A stretch of 40,310 nt of DNA from Bradyrhizobium sp. ORS 375 (GTDB lineage Bacteria > Pseudomonadota > Alphaproteobacteria > Rhizobiales > Xanthobacteraceae), in the NCBI RefSeq assembly GCF_000239775.1, contig NZ_CAFI01000199.1:1-40310 (forward strand), in the 5' to 3' direction. The notes below the pieces were generated by a model. The model did no database searches. It was not told the DNA's origin and saw nothing but the letters and a program-made list of their open reading frames with translations. Position 1 is the stretch's first letter, and every line of letters begins with the position of its first letter. Below, piece after piece: positions 32,426-40,310 of this stretch. The position numbers were made by a program, and so were the translations under genes.

Positions 32426-33591
32426 TCCTGCCGGACCTTCGCTGCCGCCGGCTCCGTGCTGGCGACCGCTGTCGTCACGAGGGAGCCGGGCTGTACCTTG
32501 AACTGACCGCCGGTGATCACCTGCTGGCCCGGGGTGAGACCCTCTTCAATGACCGTGCGGCCATCGATCGAGGCGCCCACCTTCACCTTGCGCAGCTCGG
32601 CCTTGCTCTCCGGGCTGACGGTGTAAGAGTAGAGCCCATTGGTCGAATGCTGGACCGCGTCGTCGGGAACCACCGTGGCGTCCTTGAGCGTCCGCACCAG
32701 GAGACGCGTCGAGACCGACTGGCCCGGCCACAGCACGTGCTCCTTGTTGTCGAACACCGCCTTGAGCCGGATTGTTCCGCTCGACGTGTCGACCTGGTTG
32801 TTCACAACCATCAGCTTGCCTTCGGCGAGCTGCTTCTTGCCGTCGGTGGTGAATGCGATGACCTTCAACTGGGCAGACTTCTGCGCCTCGTTGATGTAGG
32901 GCAGTTGCTCCTCCGGCGCGGTGAAGATCACCGAGATCGGCTCGATCTGCGCGATCGACACGATGCCGGTCTGGGTCGAGGCATTGACGATGTTGCCGAC
33001 ATCGACCTGGCGCAGGCCGGCGACGCCGGAGATCGGCGCCTTGACCTGGGTGTAGCTGAGCTGGGTCTGGGCATTGGCGATCGCGGCGTCGTCGGCGGCG
33101 ATCTGCGCCGTCAGCTGCGCGACGGTGGCGCGCTGGGTGTCCTGCTGCTGCCGCGTCGCGAACTCGCCGAGCTTGGTGGTGCGCTGCAGATCGAGATTGG
33201 CGTTGTTGAGATTGGCCTCGTCCTGGGCCCGCTTGGCCTTGGCCTGGTCGAGCGCCGCCTGGAACGGCCGTGGATCGATCTCGACCAGGAGATCGCCTTC
33301 CTTCACCAGCTGGCCTTCGGTGAAGGCGATCTTGTCGATCTGGCCGTCGACGCGGGTGCGAACCTGGACGGTATTGAAGCCCTGCACGGTGCCGAGCCCG
33401 GTCAGAAAGACGGGAAAATCGGTCTTCTCGACCGCGACGGTCGATACCCGAACCGCCGCCGGCCGGGACGATTTCTGCGCGGCCGTCTTCTTCGCGGCCT
33501 CGCCGCTCTCATAGCGCTGCCAACCGTAGTAGCCGGCGCCGCCGAGAGCCGCGGCCAGCAGGATCCAAGTGATGGTTCGTGATGTCTTCAT
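32422..33591 (-). CDS. RND-pump periplasmic adaptor (MdtA/AcrA type)
   Basis: A 389-residue membrane-fusion protein. MKTSRTITWILLAAALGGAGYYGW forms the N-terminal anchor or signal. The lipoyl halves are RVDGQIDKIAFTEGQLVKEGDLL and VKAPISGVAGLRQVDVGNIV, separated by an alpha-hairpin with the repeated DQAKAKRAQDEANLNNANLDL pattern. Beta-barrel and membrane-proximal domains follow. The frame is open to 33711, but the upstream part contains the promoter region and is not protein-like. ATG 33591 gives the natural start although its ribosome-binding site is weak. It is cotranscribed with the permease and divergent from a MarR gene. Confidence 0.94.
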   Translation of the reverse strand: MKTSRTITWILLAAALGGAGYYGWQRYESGEAAKKTAAQKSSRPAAVRVSTVAVEKTDFPVFLTGLGTVQGFNTVQVRTRVDGQIDKIAFTEGQLVKEGDLLVEIDPRPFQAALDQAKAKRAQDEANLNNANLDLQRTTKLGEFATRQQQDTQRATVAQLTAQIAADDAAIANAQTQLSYTQVKAPISGVAGLRQVDVGNIVNASTQTGIVSIAQIEPISVIFTAPEEQLPYINEAQKSAQLKVIAFTTDGKKQLAEGKLMVVNNQVDTSSGTIRLKAVFDNKEHVLWPGQSVSTRLLVRTLKDATVVPDDAVQHSTNGLYSYTVSPESKAELRKVKVGASIDGRTVIEEGLTPGQQVITGGQFKVQPGSLVTTAVASTEPAAAKVRQE

Positions 33592-33652
33592 GCTGGCCCA
33601 CATGCTGGGACGGACAGGATAACCGGTCTTTAAAGCCTTTCCCAGCGGCCCA

Positions 33653-33682
33653 GATATAGTACGCACGCAATTAATGTGTAAA
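33653..33682 (-). promoter_or_regulatory. Candidate promoter of the RND pump operon
   Basis: On the minus strand TTTACA (33682-33677) and TATATC (33658-33653) are 18 bases apart, matching -35 (five of six) and -10 (four of six). The -35 lies inside the inverted repeat at 33675-33686. Motif match only. Confidence 0.4.
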
Positions 33683-33720
33683 CACACGAGCGCTTGCGCC
33701 AACCTAAACAATTGGCAAGC
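33675..33720. promoter_or_regulatory. Two inverted repeats between RND operon and marR, candidate operators
   Basis: The first repeat is TGTGT-AA-ACACA (33675-33686), perfect. The second is GCTTGCGCCAA (33692-33702) against TTGGCAAGC (33712-33720), complementary but for a two-base difference (one base bulged on each reading). Both lie between the divergent genes, and the first covers the -35 of the RND promoter. Binding by the adjacent MarR protein is inference. Confidence 0.5.
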
Positions 33721-33760
33721 TTCGCAGTGCGATCAAAAGACTTCACGGGAGGTCACAGCC

Positions 33761-34222
33761 ATGTCGCTGGACGACAGACGTCAGCTGATCGCGCAGCTTG
33801 TCGAAAGCTCGCGCATTCTCCGCAACTATATTGATCATCGTGCCAAGCAGTGTGGCACCACCCGCGCGCAATGGGTGGTGCTGTATCGGCTGCGCGCGCA
33901 GGAGGGGTTGTCGCAGGTCGATCTCGCAGATGTGCTGGAACTGCAGCCGATTTCGCTGGTGCGGCTGCTCGATCGCCTGGTGGAGCAGGGCCTGTTGGAG
34001 CGCCGGCACGATCCGAGGGATCGGCGCGCGAATCGACTCTACCTCACCGAGGCCGGCCGCAAGGTGGTCGACGAATTCGACGAGGTCCGGGACACGATCG
34101 TCGCCGACGTGCTGCAAGACACTCCGGATGCGGCGGTGGCGACCAGCCTCGCCACGCTGCGCGCGCTGAAGGAGCGGATCAAGACGCTGTCCGAGACCAA
34201 GGCGGACATGGTGGCCAAATAG
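33761..34222 (+). CDS. MarR-family regulator of the RND pump
   Basis: A 153-residue winged-helix protein. The HTH lies in LSQVDLADVLELQPISLVRLLDRLVEQGLLERRHD, followed by the wing motif DPRDRRANRLYLTEAG. The N-terminal helix contains LRNYIDHRAKQCGTTRAQWVVLYRL, typical of MarR dimer contacts. The start at 33761 (MSLDDRRQL) has GGGAGG eight bases upstream; the frame extending to 33674 runs across the promoter and is rejected. Divergence from the pump suggests repression by this protein, lifted by a pump substrate. Confidence 0.93.
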   Translation: MSLDDRRQLIAQLVESSRILRNYIDHRAKQCGTTRAQWVVLYRLRAQEGLSQVDLADVLELQPISLVRLLDRLVEQGLLERRHDPRDRRANRLYLTEAGRKVVDEFDEVRDTIVADVLQDTPDAAVATSLATLRALKERIKTLSETKADMVAK

Positions 34223-34615
34223 CCGGCGCAGCGGCGGGCCCGCTTCTCCGATCTTGAGTTGCGTCGATGAGTGAAAACATCCTCCGTGAGAAATCTCTGG
34301 CGCGTTGCACGAGCCAATCACGGACGCGCGCCATCGCTTGCTCCGGCTCGCCCCGCCTTCGGCAAACCGAGGGCGTGCCGGGCCTCGCGATCCGCTCGGC
34401 GGAACATCGATGGTCTGCGGCGCGACGCAAGGCGGTCCTCGGCCGACCTAATATCGCCGTCTTGTCGCGCCCGATGAGAGCTGATTAGAAGCGGATGATT
34501 TCGACGGCCGCGGATGCTGTCGGGGTAATCGGCATGAATCCAACCAGAGCAGGACTGCGTCGGCCGGTTGCGGCGACGATGCGCCATGCGACGACAACGA
34601 GATGGGAAGCTTTCG
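34223..34615. other. Gene-free stretch between marR and a small gene
   Basis: About 390 bases with no supportable gene. Several short open frames on both strands (for example 34267-34488 plus and 34179-34430 minus) show arginine/serine-rich sequence typical of GC-rich noise. No repeat or terminator is evident. Confidence 0.5.
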
Positions 34616-34876
34616 ATGGAAGAACTGAACGGCAAGATGCTCGCGTGCCAGATCCTGGTGACCGGCCTGATCGCGCGCGTCGCCAACGAGCAGCGCGATC
34701 CGCTGCGCTTCCTCACCGATTTCCGCGATGAGATCAGGGCCGTGGTCAACGGGGTGCGCATCGCGGGCATCGAGGATTCCGAGCGTGTGCGCAAGATCGC
34801 GGTGCAGACGGTGGACGAGCTGTTCTCACTGATGAAGCCGCCGAGCAGCGACGAGCCGGCCGGCTCGTCGACCTGA
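34616..34876 (+). CDS. Small conserved-looking protein of unknown function
   Basis: An 86-residue predicted helical protein beginning MEELNGKMLACQILVTGLIA and ending in a Ser/Pro-rich tail. The body (FLTDFRDEIRAVVNGVRIAG, then RVRKIAVQTVDELFSLM) is amphipathic with balanced charge, unlike the noise frames around it. The start follows a weak GGGAAG. I do not recognise a family. It stands alone between the MarR gene and the iron operon, followed by a hairpin. Confidence 0.65.
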   Translation: MEELNGKMLACQILVTGLIARVANEQRDPLRFLTDFRDEIRAVVNGVRIAGIEDSERVRKIAVQTVDELFSLMKPPSSDEPAGSST

Positions 34877-34910
34877 GAGCTCATGGAGCTGAGATGTGAG
34901 GTGTCTCGAC

Positions 34911-34936
34911 AACAGCGCGAGTCAAATCGCGCTGTT
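34911..34936 (+). terminator. Strong hairpin with weak U-tract
   Basis: AACAGCGCGA (34911-34920) and TCGCGCTGTT (34927-34936) form a perfect 10-bp stem with a six-base loop. Only TTTAG follows, so termination may be weak. It comes 34 bases after the small-gene stop. The last two stem bases are also the first two of the first ICE-like motif. Confidence 0.55.
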
Positions 34937-34994
34937 TAGAACGATTTCAAGTTCCACATTGTTATTAGTTGAGCGTTTTTAGAATTGTTTTGAT
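34935..34994. promoter_or_regulatory. Two ICE-like (Irr) motifs ahead of the iron operon
   Basis: TTTAGAA occurs at 34935-34941 and again at 34978-34984. Each is followed after three bases by a degenerate right half (TTTCAAG, TTTTGAT) compared with the rhizobial iron-control element TTTAGAA-N3-TTCTAAA. The starts are 43 bases apart, about four helical turns. A -10-like TAGAAT (34980-34985) is embedded in the second motif. Iron-responsive control, with Irr as the expected factor, is inferred. Confidence 0.55.
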
Positions 34995-35177
34995 CTGGAA
35001 CTATTCAAGGCCAAATTAGGGCTCCTCAAATTGACCCCCTGAAACACGCCCGATACCAACGACACATCGCCGCACTGCGAATGATCCGCGGAAGCGATGT
35101 GGAATGAAAAATCTGGGGCGCGTGAAATTCAAATGGGACAGGTGAGAGCACCGCGTTCGCTGCGCGAGGGCGCAGCG

Positions 35178-37550
35178 ATGAAGTTTTCTGATGGACGAGG
35201 CGAGGGGCCCCTCGTCACCAAGGTGTCGGCGGTCGCCGGACTGATGGCCGTGGCATCGCTGTCGTCGGCCGAGGCGCAACCCGCCTCCGATCTGCCGCCC
35301 GTCAACGTCGATGCGCCGGTCGCGCGCGCCAAGCCGACATCCTCCAAGCCGACCCCCGAGCAGGTCCGCGCGCGCAATGCCCTGCGCCGCGCCGCCCGCC
35401 AGCAGGGCGCCCAGCAGGCCGCGGTGGCGTTCCCGAACGCCGGCGGGCTGTCCGCGCCCGATGCCAACCCCTATGCCGATGCGGCCGAGCCGTACAAGGT
35501 CAACCGCGTGCAGGCCTCGGGCAAGTTTCCCGAGCCGCTGCTGAACACGCCGAAGACGATCACCGTCATGAGCAAGGAGGTGCTGGCCGACAAGCACGTC
35601 ACCGCGCTCAAGGAGATCGGCCGCTCGACCGCCGGCGTCACGCTTGGCTCGGGCGAGGGCGGCAACGCGTTCGGCGATCGCTTCTTCATCCGCGGCTTCG
35701 ACGCCCGCAACGACGTCTTCATCGACGGCATCCGCGATCCCGCGGTCTCGATCCGCGAGAACTTCTTCACCGAGCAGATCGAGATCCTGCGCGGTCCGGC
35801 CTCGTCCTATGCGGGCCGCGGCACCGCCGGCGGCGCCATCAACATCGTCACCAAGCAGGCCGGCGACACCAACTTCAAGCGGATGGACACCGAGTTCGGC
35901 ACCGACCAGCAGAAGCGCGTCACGCTGGACGTTAACCAGGTGATCTCGCCGACGGTCTCGGTGCGCACCGGCGGCGTGTTCCAGGACTCCAACGTCGCGG
36001 GACGCAACTTCGTCACCGACGACCGCTGGGGCGCGTTCCTCTCGACCAAATGGACGCCGACCGAGGACCTCAAGTTCACGACCAACTACGTCCACACCGA
36101 TCTGTCCGGCTATCCGGATTTCGGCGTGCCCTACTACAAGCAGGGCAATGTTCCGGTGACCTCGGCGGGCATTCCGCGCGAGACATGGTACGGCTTCCTC
36201 AACCGCGACTTCCAGGCCGCGCGGCAGGATTTCGGCACCGGGACGATGGAATACAAGGTCAACGAGGCGATCACGCTGACCAGCAAGTTCCGCGGCGAGC
36301 ATTCGGAGCTGAACTACATCGGCACGCTGCCGCAGAACCCGATTACGACCAGCCCGAATCCACTGCTCTGGACCACGACGGCCAGCACGCAGAGCCGCTT
36401 TCAGACCGTCGACGTCTGGGCCAACCAGAACGACGCCACCTTCAAGCTCGATATCTGGGGCGTGAAGCACACCGCGGTGGTCGGTACGGAGTTTTCCAAC
36501 GAGAACATCTCGATCGACCGCTACACCGGCCTGGCGGCGGAGCTGTTCGGCGCCGGCTCGACCAGCACTAGCGCGCAGACCGGCGTCAATCTCTATTCGC
36601 CGCAATACACCTACAGGCAGTACACGACGCTGCCGTCGCTGACGGGTAATCCGACGCGCTACGGCGTCAACACCAACAGCGTCTACCTGATGGACACAGC
36701 CAATTGGCGGGACATCATCATCCTGAATGGCGGCGTGCGATACGACGGCTATAACATGAGCTCGTCGACCAACTCGCCGAAATACCTCAAGATGAATGCA
36801 GACCTGGTCAACTACAATGTCGGACTGGTCTACAAGCCGATGCCGATCGGCAGCATCTATGCGGCCTATGCGACCTCGGCCAACCCGTTCGGCTCCGAGC
36901 TCGACGCCACCGCCACCGATTACGGCGGCGTGCCCGCCAACACCGCCGTCCTGCTCGGGCCGGAGCGCAACAAGGCAGCCGAGCTGGGCACCAAATGGGA
37001 GCTGGTCGATCGTCATCTGCTGGTGTCCGGTGCGCTGTTCCAGACCACCAAGGACAATGCCCGCGAGACGGTCAACAGCGTCCTCACGTCAGGCGCGGCG
37101 TACCGTATTCAGGGCATTGACATCGAAGCGGAAGGCAAGCTCACCGACCGCTGGAGCATCTTCGGCGGCCTGGTGCTGATGCAGTCCAAGGTGACGCAGA
37201 GCGGCATTCCTTCAAACGTCGGCCTGCAGCTTGCCAACATCGCGCACCAGTCCTTCAGCATGCTGTCGAAATACAAGTTCGACAATGGCTGGGAGCTCGG
37301 CGGCACGGCGGTGTACCGCTCCAAGGTCTATGGCGGCACCTTCGCCGCCAACACCGGCAACGAGCTGCCGAGCTACTGGCGATTCGACGCCTTCGTCGAG
37401 AAGAAGATCGACAAGAACTGGACGATGAAGGTTTACGCGCAGAACCTGACCAACAAGCTCTATTACGACACGCTGTATCGGAGCGCGGTGCCGTTCGTCG
37501 CCGTCGCCCCGGGCCGCGCCTTCTACATCATCACCACTGCGAAGTTCTGA
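35178..37550 (+). CDS. TonB-dependent siderophore receptor (catecholate type, Fiu-like)
   Basis: A 790-residue outer-membrane receptor. It has a long N-terminal segment with a signal-like hydrophobic stretch ([20 protein letters not shown]) and an Ala/Arg/Pro-rich linker with an odd basic insertion (about 40-85). A plug domain starts near [27 protein letters not shown], with [20 protein letters not shown] and the [26 protein letters not shown] signature, and a beta-barrel ends in the aromatic C-terminal ...YIITTAKF. The sequence resembles the Fiu/catecholate receptors. It is the first gene of an operon with the TonB complex. The start at ATG 35178 follows GAGGG; an upstream ATG at 35133 is possible. 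Confidence 0.93.
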   Translation: MKFSDGRGEGPLVTKVSAVAGLMAVASLSSAEAQPASDLPPVNVDAPVARAKPTSSKPTPEQVRARNALRRAARQQGAQQAAVAFPNAGGLSAPDANPYADAAEPYKVNRVQASGKFPEPLLNTPKTITVMSKEVLADKHVTALKEIGRSTAGVTLGSGEGGNAFGDRFFIRGFDARNDVFIDGIRDPAVSIRENFFTEQIEILRGPASSYAGRGTAGGAINIVTKQAGDTNFKRMDTEFGTDQQKRVTLDVNQVISPTVSVRTGGVFQDSNVAGRNFVTDDRWGAFLSTKWTPTEDLKFTTNYVHTDLSGYPDFGVPYYKQGNVPVTSAGIPRETWYGFLNRDFQAARQDFGTGTMEYKVNEAITLTSKFRGEHSELNYIGTLPQNPITTSPNPLLWTTTASTQSRFQTVDVWANQNDATFKLDIWGVKHTAVVGTEFSNENISIDRYTGLAAELFGAGSTSTSAQTGVNLYSPQYTYRQYTTLPSLTGNPTRYGVNTNSVYLMDTANWRDIIILNGGVRYDGYNMSSSTNSPKYLKMNADLVNYNVGLVYKPMPIGSIYAAYATSANPFGSELDATATDYGGVPANTAVLLGPERNKAAELGTKWELVDRHLLVSGALFQTTKDNARETVNSVLTSGAAYRIQGIDIEAEGKLTDRWSIFGGLVLMQSKVTQSGIPSNVGLQLANIAHQSFSMLSKYKFDNGWELGGTAVYRSKVYGGTFAANTGNELPSYWRFDAFVEKKIDKNWTMKVYAQNLTNKLYYDTLYRSAVPFVAVAPGRAFYIITTAKF

Positions 37551-37552
37551 TC

Positions 37553-38242
37553 ATGCTGATCTGCATCCCGGACGTTCTGTCCAAAGACGAGGTCGCCGAT
37601 GTCCGCCGCATCATGGATGCGGCGGAGTGGGAGGACGGCCGCTCGACGGCCGGGGCGCAGTCGGCGATGGTCAAGCGCAACGAGCAGCTGCCGCCGGACG
37701 GCGAGGCGGCGCGGGTGCTGGGCCAGCGCATCATCACCGCGCTGACGAAGAACCCGCGCTTCCTGTCGGCGGCGATCCCGCTGCAGATCTTTCCGCCTTT
37801 GTTCAATCGCTATACTGCCTCGCGCGGCGACCATTTCGGCATCCATGTCGACAATGCCGTGCGCGGCGATCCGTTGACAGGGCTTCGCATCCGCACCGAC
37901 CTGTCGATGACGTTGTTCCTGGCTGAACCGGACACGTATGACGGTGGCGAGCTTGTGATCGAGGACACTTACGGCTCGCACGAAGTCAAGTTGCCCGCGG
38001 GGCATGCGGTGCTGTATCCGTCGTCGAGCCTTCACATGGTCACGCCGGTCACGCGCGGCGCCCGGGTCGCCTCTTTTTTCTGGATGCAGAGCATGATACG
38101 GGATGCTCACGTCCGGAGCATGATCTTCGATCTGGACACGGCGATCCAGAGCCTGGCGGACCGCCTCGGGAGGGACGATCCCGATGCGGTCAAGCTGACC
38201 GGCATCTATCACAATCTGATCCGGCAATGGGCCGAGGTCTAA
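37553..38242 (+). CDS. PiuC/YbiX-type Fe(II) and 2-oxoglutarate dioxygenase
   Basis: A 229-residue cytoplasmic hydroxylase. The facial triad is visible: His98-x-Asp100 in [12 protein letters not shown] and distal His161 in [15 protein letters not shown], with Arg171 for 2-oxoglutarate. The N-terminus [18 protein letters not shown] and the [14 protein letters not shown] strand are typical of the PKHD-type hydroxylase (PiuC) family. Such genes often sit beside siderophore receptors. It starts two bases after the receptor stop and precedes exbB by ten bases. The substrate is unknown; a link to siderophore or iron handling comes from context. Confidence 0.92.
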   Translation: MLICIPDVLSKDEVADVRRIMDAAEWEDGRSTAGAQSAMVKRNEQLPPDGEAARVLGQRIITALTKNPRFLSAAIPLQIFPPLFNRYTASRGDHFGIHVDNAVRGDPLTGLRIRTDLSMTLFLAEPDTYDGGELVIEDTYGSHEVKLPAGHAVLYPSSSLHMVTPVTRGARVASFFWMQSMIRDAHVRSMIFDLDTAIQSLADRLGRDDPDAVKLTGIYHNLIRQWAEV

Positions 38243-38252
38243 TGGGCCGAAT

Positions 38253-39188
38253 ATGATGACATCGTTCCTCGCAAGGTTTGCAATCGTCCTGTCATGCCTG
38301 ACTGTGTCGGCCACGGCGCCCGCTGGCGCTCAGCAGGTCGGCCAGCCGATGCCGGCGGCCCCGGCGATCTCGATGGACGTCTCGACGCAGCCGGCCACAC
38401 AGCCAGCCGCAGCTCAGCCGCCGGCAGGGCAGGCGTCGGCGACCGCGGAGAGCGGGGCGCGGACCGGCAAGACGATTGCCACCGGACTGGACGAGCTGTC
38501 GCCGCTCGGCATGTTCCTCAAGGCCGACATCGTCGTCAAAGCGGTCATGATCGCGCTGGCACTCGCCTCGGTTGCGAGCTGGACCATCCTGATCGCCAAG
38601 AGCGTCGAGTTCTCGATGCTGCGCCGCCGGCTCGCCGGCGCGCTGCGCAAGCTGACAGCGGCGAAATCGCTCGCCGAGGCGCAACTCGCGCTCGGCCAGG
38701 GCGGGAAGCAAGCCCGCAACGTTGCAGCGGTGCTGCTGCAGGCCGCGATCGCGGAGGCGCGGCTGTCGGCCGGACTGAACAGCGATGACGGCATCAAGGA
38801 GCGCGCGGCCTCGAGCTTCACCGAGATCGTGCGCGCCGAGGCGCGCCGCGTCCGCGTCGGCATGGGCCTGCTCGCGACCGTCGGCGCGATCTCGCCCTTC
38901 GTCGGCCTGTTCGGCACCGTCTGGGGCATCATGAACAGCTTCATCGGCATCTCCAAATCGCAGACCACCAACCTCGCGGTGGTCGCGCCGGGCATTGCCG
39001 AAGCGCTGCTGGCGACGGCGATCGGACTGGCCGCCGCGATCCCCGCGGTGATCATCTACAATCACTTCTCGCGCGTCACGAAGGGCTATCTCGAGCTGGT
39101 CAACCGCGCCTCCGGCGCAGTCGGCCGGCTGCTGTCGCGCGATCTCGACCGCAGCCACCTCAGCGTCCACGCGCGCGCGGCGGAGTAG
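38253..39188 (+). CDS. exbB: ExbB, proton-channel subunit of the TonB energising complex
   Basis: A 311-residue inner-membrane protein. It carries an N-terminal signal-like sequence (about 1-26) and a Pro/Ala/Gln-rich periplasmic extension before the first membrane helix (about 92-112, KADIVVKAVMIALALASVAS). Two further helices lie near LLATVGAISPFVGLFGTVWG and GIAEALLATAIGLAAAIPAV. The extension type matches the TonB-system ExbB subgroup, and the conserved Thr/Gly patterns of the helix pair are present. It starts with ATG 38253, ten bases after the previous stop. Confidence 0.94.
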   Translation: MMTSFLARFAIVLSCLTVSATAPAGAQQVGQPMPAAPAISMDVSTQPATQPAAAQPPAGQASATAESGARTGKTIATGLDELSPLGMFLKADIVVKAVMIALALASVASWTILIAKSVEFSMLRRRLAGALRKLTAAKSLAEAQLALGQGGKQARNVAAVLLQAAIAEARLSAGLNSDDGIKERAASSFTEIVRAEARRVRVGMGLLATVGAISPFVGLFGTVWGIMNSFIGISKSQTTNLAVVAPGIAEALLATAIGLAAAIPAVIIYNHFSRVTKGYLELVNRASGAVGRLLSRDLDRSHLSVHARAAE

Positions 39189-39194
39189 CAGGCG

Positions 39195-39659
39195 ATGGCC
39201 GTCTCGCTCTCCGAAGGGGATCTCGACGATGATCTCGACGAGACCCACGACATCAACGTGACGCCGTTCATCGACGTCATCCTGGTGCTGCTGATCATCT
39301 TCATGGTGGCGGCGCCGCTGTCGACCGTGGACCTGCCGATCGATCTGCCGTCCTCCAGCGCCACGCCGCAGAAGAAGCCGGACAAGCCGACCTACGTGTC
39401 GATCAAGCCGGATCTGTCGCTCGCGATCGGTGAGACCCCGGTGAAGCGGGTCGATCTGCTGACGGAGCTGAACAAGGCGATGGCCGACCACGCTGCCGAT
39501 GACCGAACGGTGTTCCTGCGCGGCGATCGCGCGGCGCCTTATGGCGAGGTGATGGAGGTGCTGGAGCTGCTGCGCGGGGCCGGCTACAAGTTCAAGCTGG
39601 TGGCGCTGGAACGTGTGCCGGGCGCCGCCGGCGACGCCGCTCCGGCGGCCCAACCCTGA
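39195..39659 (+). CDS. exbD: ExbD, proton-relay subunit of the TonB energising complex
   Basis: A 154-residue protein with one N-terminal membrane helix, DINVTPFIDVILVLLIIFMV, containing the essential aspartate (Asp27). The periplasmic domain follows (DLPIDLPSSSATPQKKPDKP ... VALERVP) and ends in an Ala/Pro-rich tail. The length fits ExbD. It follows exbB by six bases and precedes tonB by 14. Confidence 0.95.
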   Translation: MAVSLSEGDLDDDLDETHDINVTPFIDVILVLLIIFMVAAPLSTVDLPIDLPSSSATPQKKPDKPTYVSIKPDLSLAIGETPVKRVDLLTELNKAMADHAADDRTVFLRGDRAAPYGEVMEVLELLRGAGYKFKLVALERVPGAAGDAAPAAQP

Positions 39660-39673
39660 CCCGTGTGTCCGGC

Positions 39674-40310
39674 ATGAGCGACCTCGACAGCATCCACACC
39701 GGCTCTCGCGCGGCCTGGTTCGTCGCCGCGCTGGTGGCGATCGTGCTGCACGCTGGCGGCGTGGCTGTTGCCTTGACCAAGGCTGCCGTGGACGATGACA
39801 GCGGCGGCCTCGGCACCGCTGCTGATGTGATCGACGTCGAGATTGCAGCACCGAAGGTCGAAGAAACGGACTTGCCGAAGGGCGTGGAGTCGGTCGCCGA
39901 CACCGCCTCGGTGGCGACGCCCGAGCAGAAGGCCGAGACCGAGCAGGCGGAGCTGCAGAAGGGCGTACCGACCACCACGGAGGAAGCTGACCAGCGGGTG
40001 TCGCCGACAGAGGTCAAGAAGCCGACCGAGGAGGAAAAGGTCGCCGCCGTTGCCACCAATGCGTCCGAGGCGCACCAGGCCTCCGTGGACAGCGCGCAGG
40101 ACTCGTTCGACGCCAAGGTTCCCGAAGCCCCCGTGAAAAAGGCGCTCGACACCAAAGGCAAGGGCAAGGACGTCGATCCGCTGACGGCGAGTTGGCAGCG
40201 AGAACTCAGCCTGATCGTGAAGAAGCATCAACGGTACCCGCGCGGCAAGGTCAAGGGCGGCAGCGTCCGGGTGACCTTCACGCTCAACCGGCGTGGCAAC
40301 GTGCTCTCGG
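39674..40310 (+). CDS. tonB: TonB, partial (cut by window end)
   Basis: The frame runs from ATG 39674 to the window end without a stop (212 complete codons). The N-terminus MSDLDSIHTGSRAAWFVAAL leads into one membrane helix with the conserved histidine (IVLHAGGVAVAL). The linker is unusual: mostly Glu, Lys, Ala, Val and Thr, with only about nine prolines in 115 residues, rather than a strong Pro-rich spacer. The C-terminal domain then begins: TASWQRELSLIVKKHQRYPR, with GSVRVTFTLNRRGNVLS. This is the end of the receptor-piuC-exbB-exbD-tonB operon. Confidence 0.92.
   Translation, partial: MSDLDSIHTGSRAAWFVAALVAIVLHAGGVAVALTKAAVDDDSGGLGTAADVIDVEIAAPKVEETDLPKGVESVADTASVATPEQKAETEQAELQKGVPTTTEEADQRVSPTEVKKPTEEEKVAAVATNASEAHQASVDSAQDSFDAKVPEAPVKKALDTKGKGKDVDPLTASWQRELSLIVKKHQRYPRGKVKGGSVRVTFTLNRRGNVLS

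Noticed and set aside
29327-32506. 1059-codon open frame antisense to the RND permease
   Set aside because: High-GC shadow frame: its protein is low-complexity (Arg, Asp, Glu, His-rich), has no family resemblance, and mirrors codon-position bias of the true gene.
34267-34488. 73-codon plus-strand frame in the gap after marR
   Set aside because: Arg/Ser-rich composition, no ribosome-binding site, no family resemblance.

Overview
The window is a dense, GC-rich (roughly two-thirds G+C by eye) chromosomal stretch from an alphaproteobacterium, most probably Bradyrhizobium or a close relative in the Nitrobacteraceae. The pointers are the special acyl carrier protein cluster for the very-long-chain fatty acid of lipid A, a FixK/FNR-type box, Irr-like (ICE) motifs in front of an iron operon, and palindromic repeats of the CGTCATTCCGGG type. 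Most genes are core or metabolic. I see no insertion sequence, prophage, CRISPR array or toxin-antitoxin system.

Layout. 1-2887: two tandem Kup potassium transporters, the first cut by the window edge. 3004-5619: a rhodanese, a PLP aminotransferase and an orphan polyamine-type binding protein, tightly spaced. 5627-5709: a cloverleaf-like palindromic repeat between convergent genes. 5751-6128: a VOC protein. 6290-10517 (minus): acpXL-fabZ-fabF2-fabF1-lpxXL, which builds and attaches the very-long-chain acyl group of lipid A; the second synthase lacks the catalytic cysteine. 10725-12500: a small membrane protein, a ParB-like protein and an AhpD-like protein. 12572-16174 (minus): a translationally coupled operon marR-aaeB(FUSC)-DUF1656-hlyD, with a perfect inverted repeat ahead of marR. 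16305-18074 (minus): a HerA-like ATPase. 18412-19179: a small heat-shock protein with a textbook FixK-type promoter and a strong terminator. 19261-20178: a lone HpaD-type extradiol dioxygenase. 20191-21654: a Nudix hydrolase, an SH3-like exported protein and a 52-residue protein. 21844-25408: a sulfotransferase convergent with a TPR/O-GlcNAc-transferase-like protein. 25587-25660: tRNA-Gln(CTG). 25840-28981: a TetR regulator divergent from an arylsulfatase. 29216-29257: a second palindromic repeat. 29279-34222: an RND efflux pump and its adaptor, divergent from a MarR regulator. 34616-34876: a small conserved-looking protein. 34935-40310: an iron operon with ICE-like motifs, a TonB-dependent siderophore receptor, a PiuC-like hydroxylase, exbB, exbD and a tonB that runs off the window.

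How it works together. Three efflux or hydrolase modules each sit beside a dedicated regulator (MarR, TetR, MarR) with visible inverted repeats. The iron operon carries its receptor together with its own energising complex. The lipid A cluster is a complete acyl-assembly line except for the alcohol dehydrogenase found in the Rhizobium version. The most notable signals are the synthase pair with one catalytically degenerate partner, the FixK-type promoter on the small heat-shock gene, and the two related palindromic repeats that differ by a compensatory base pair.
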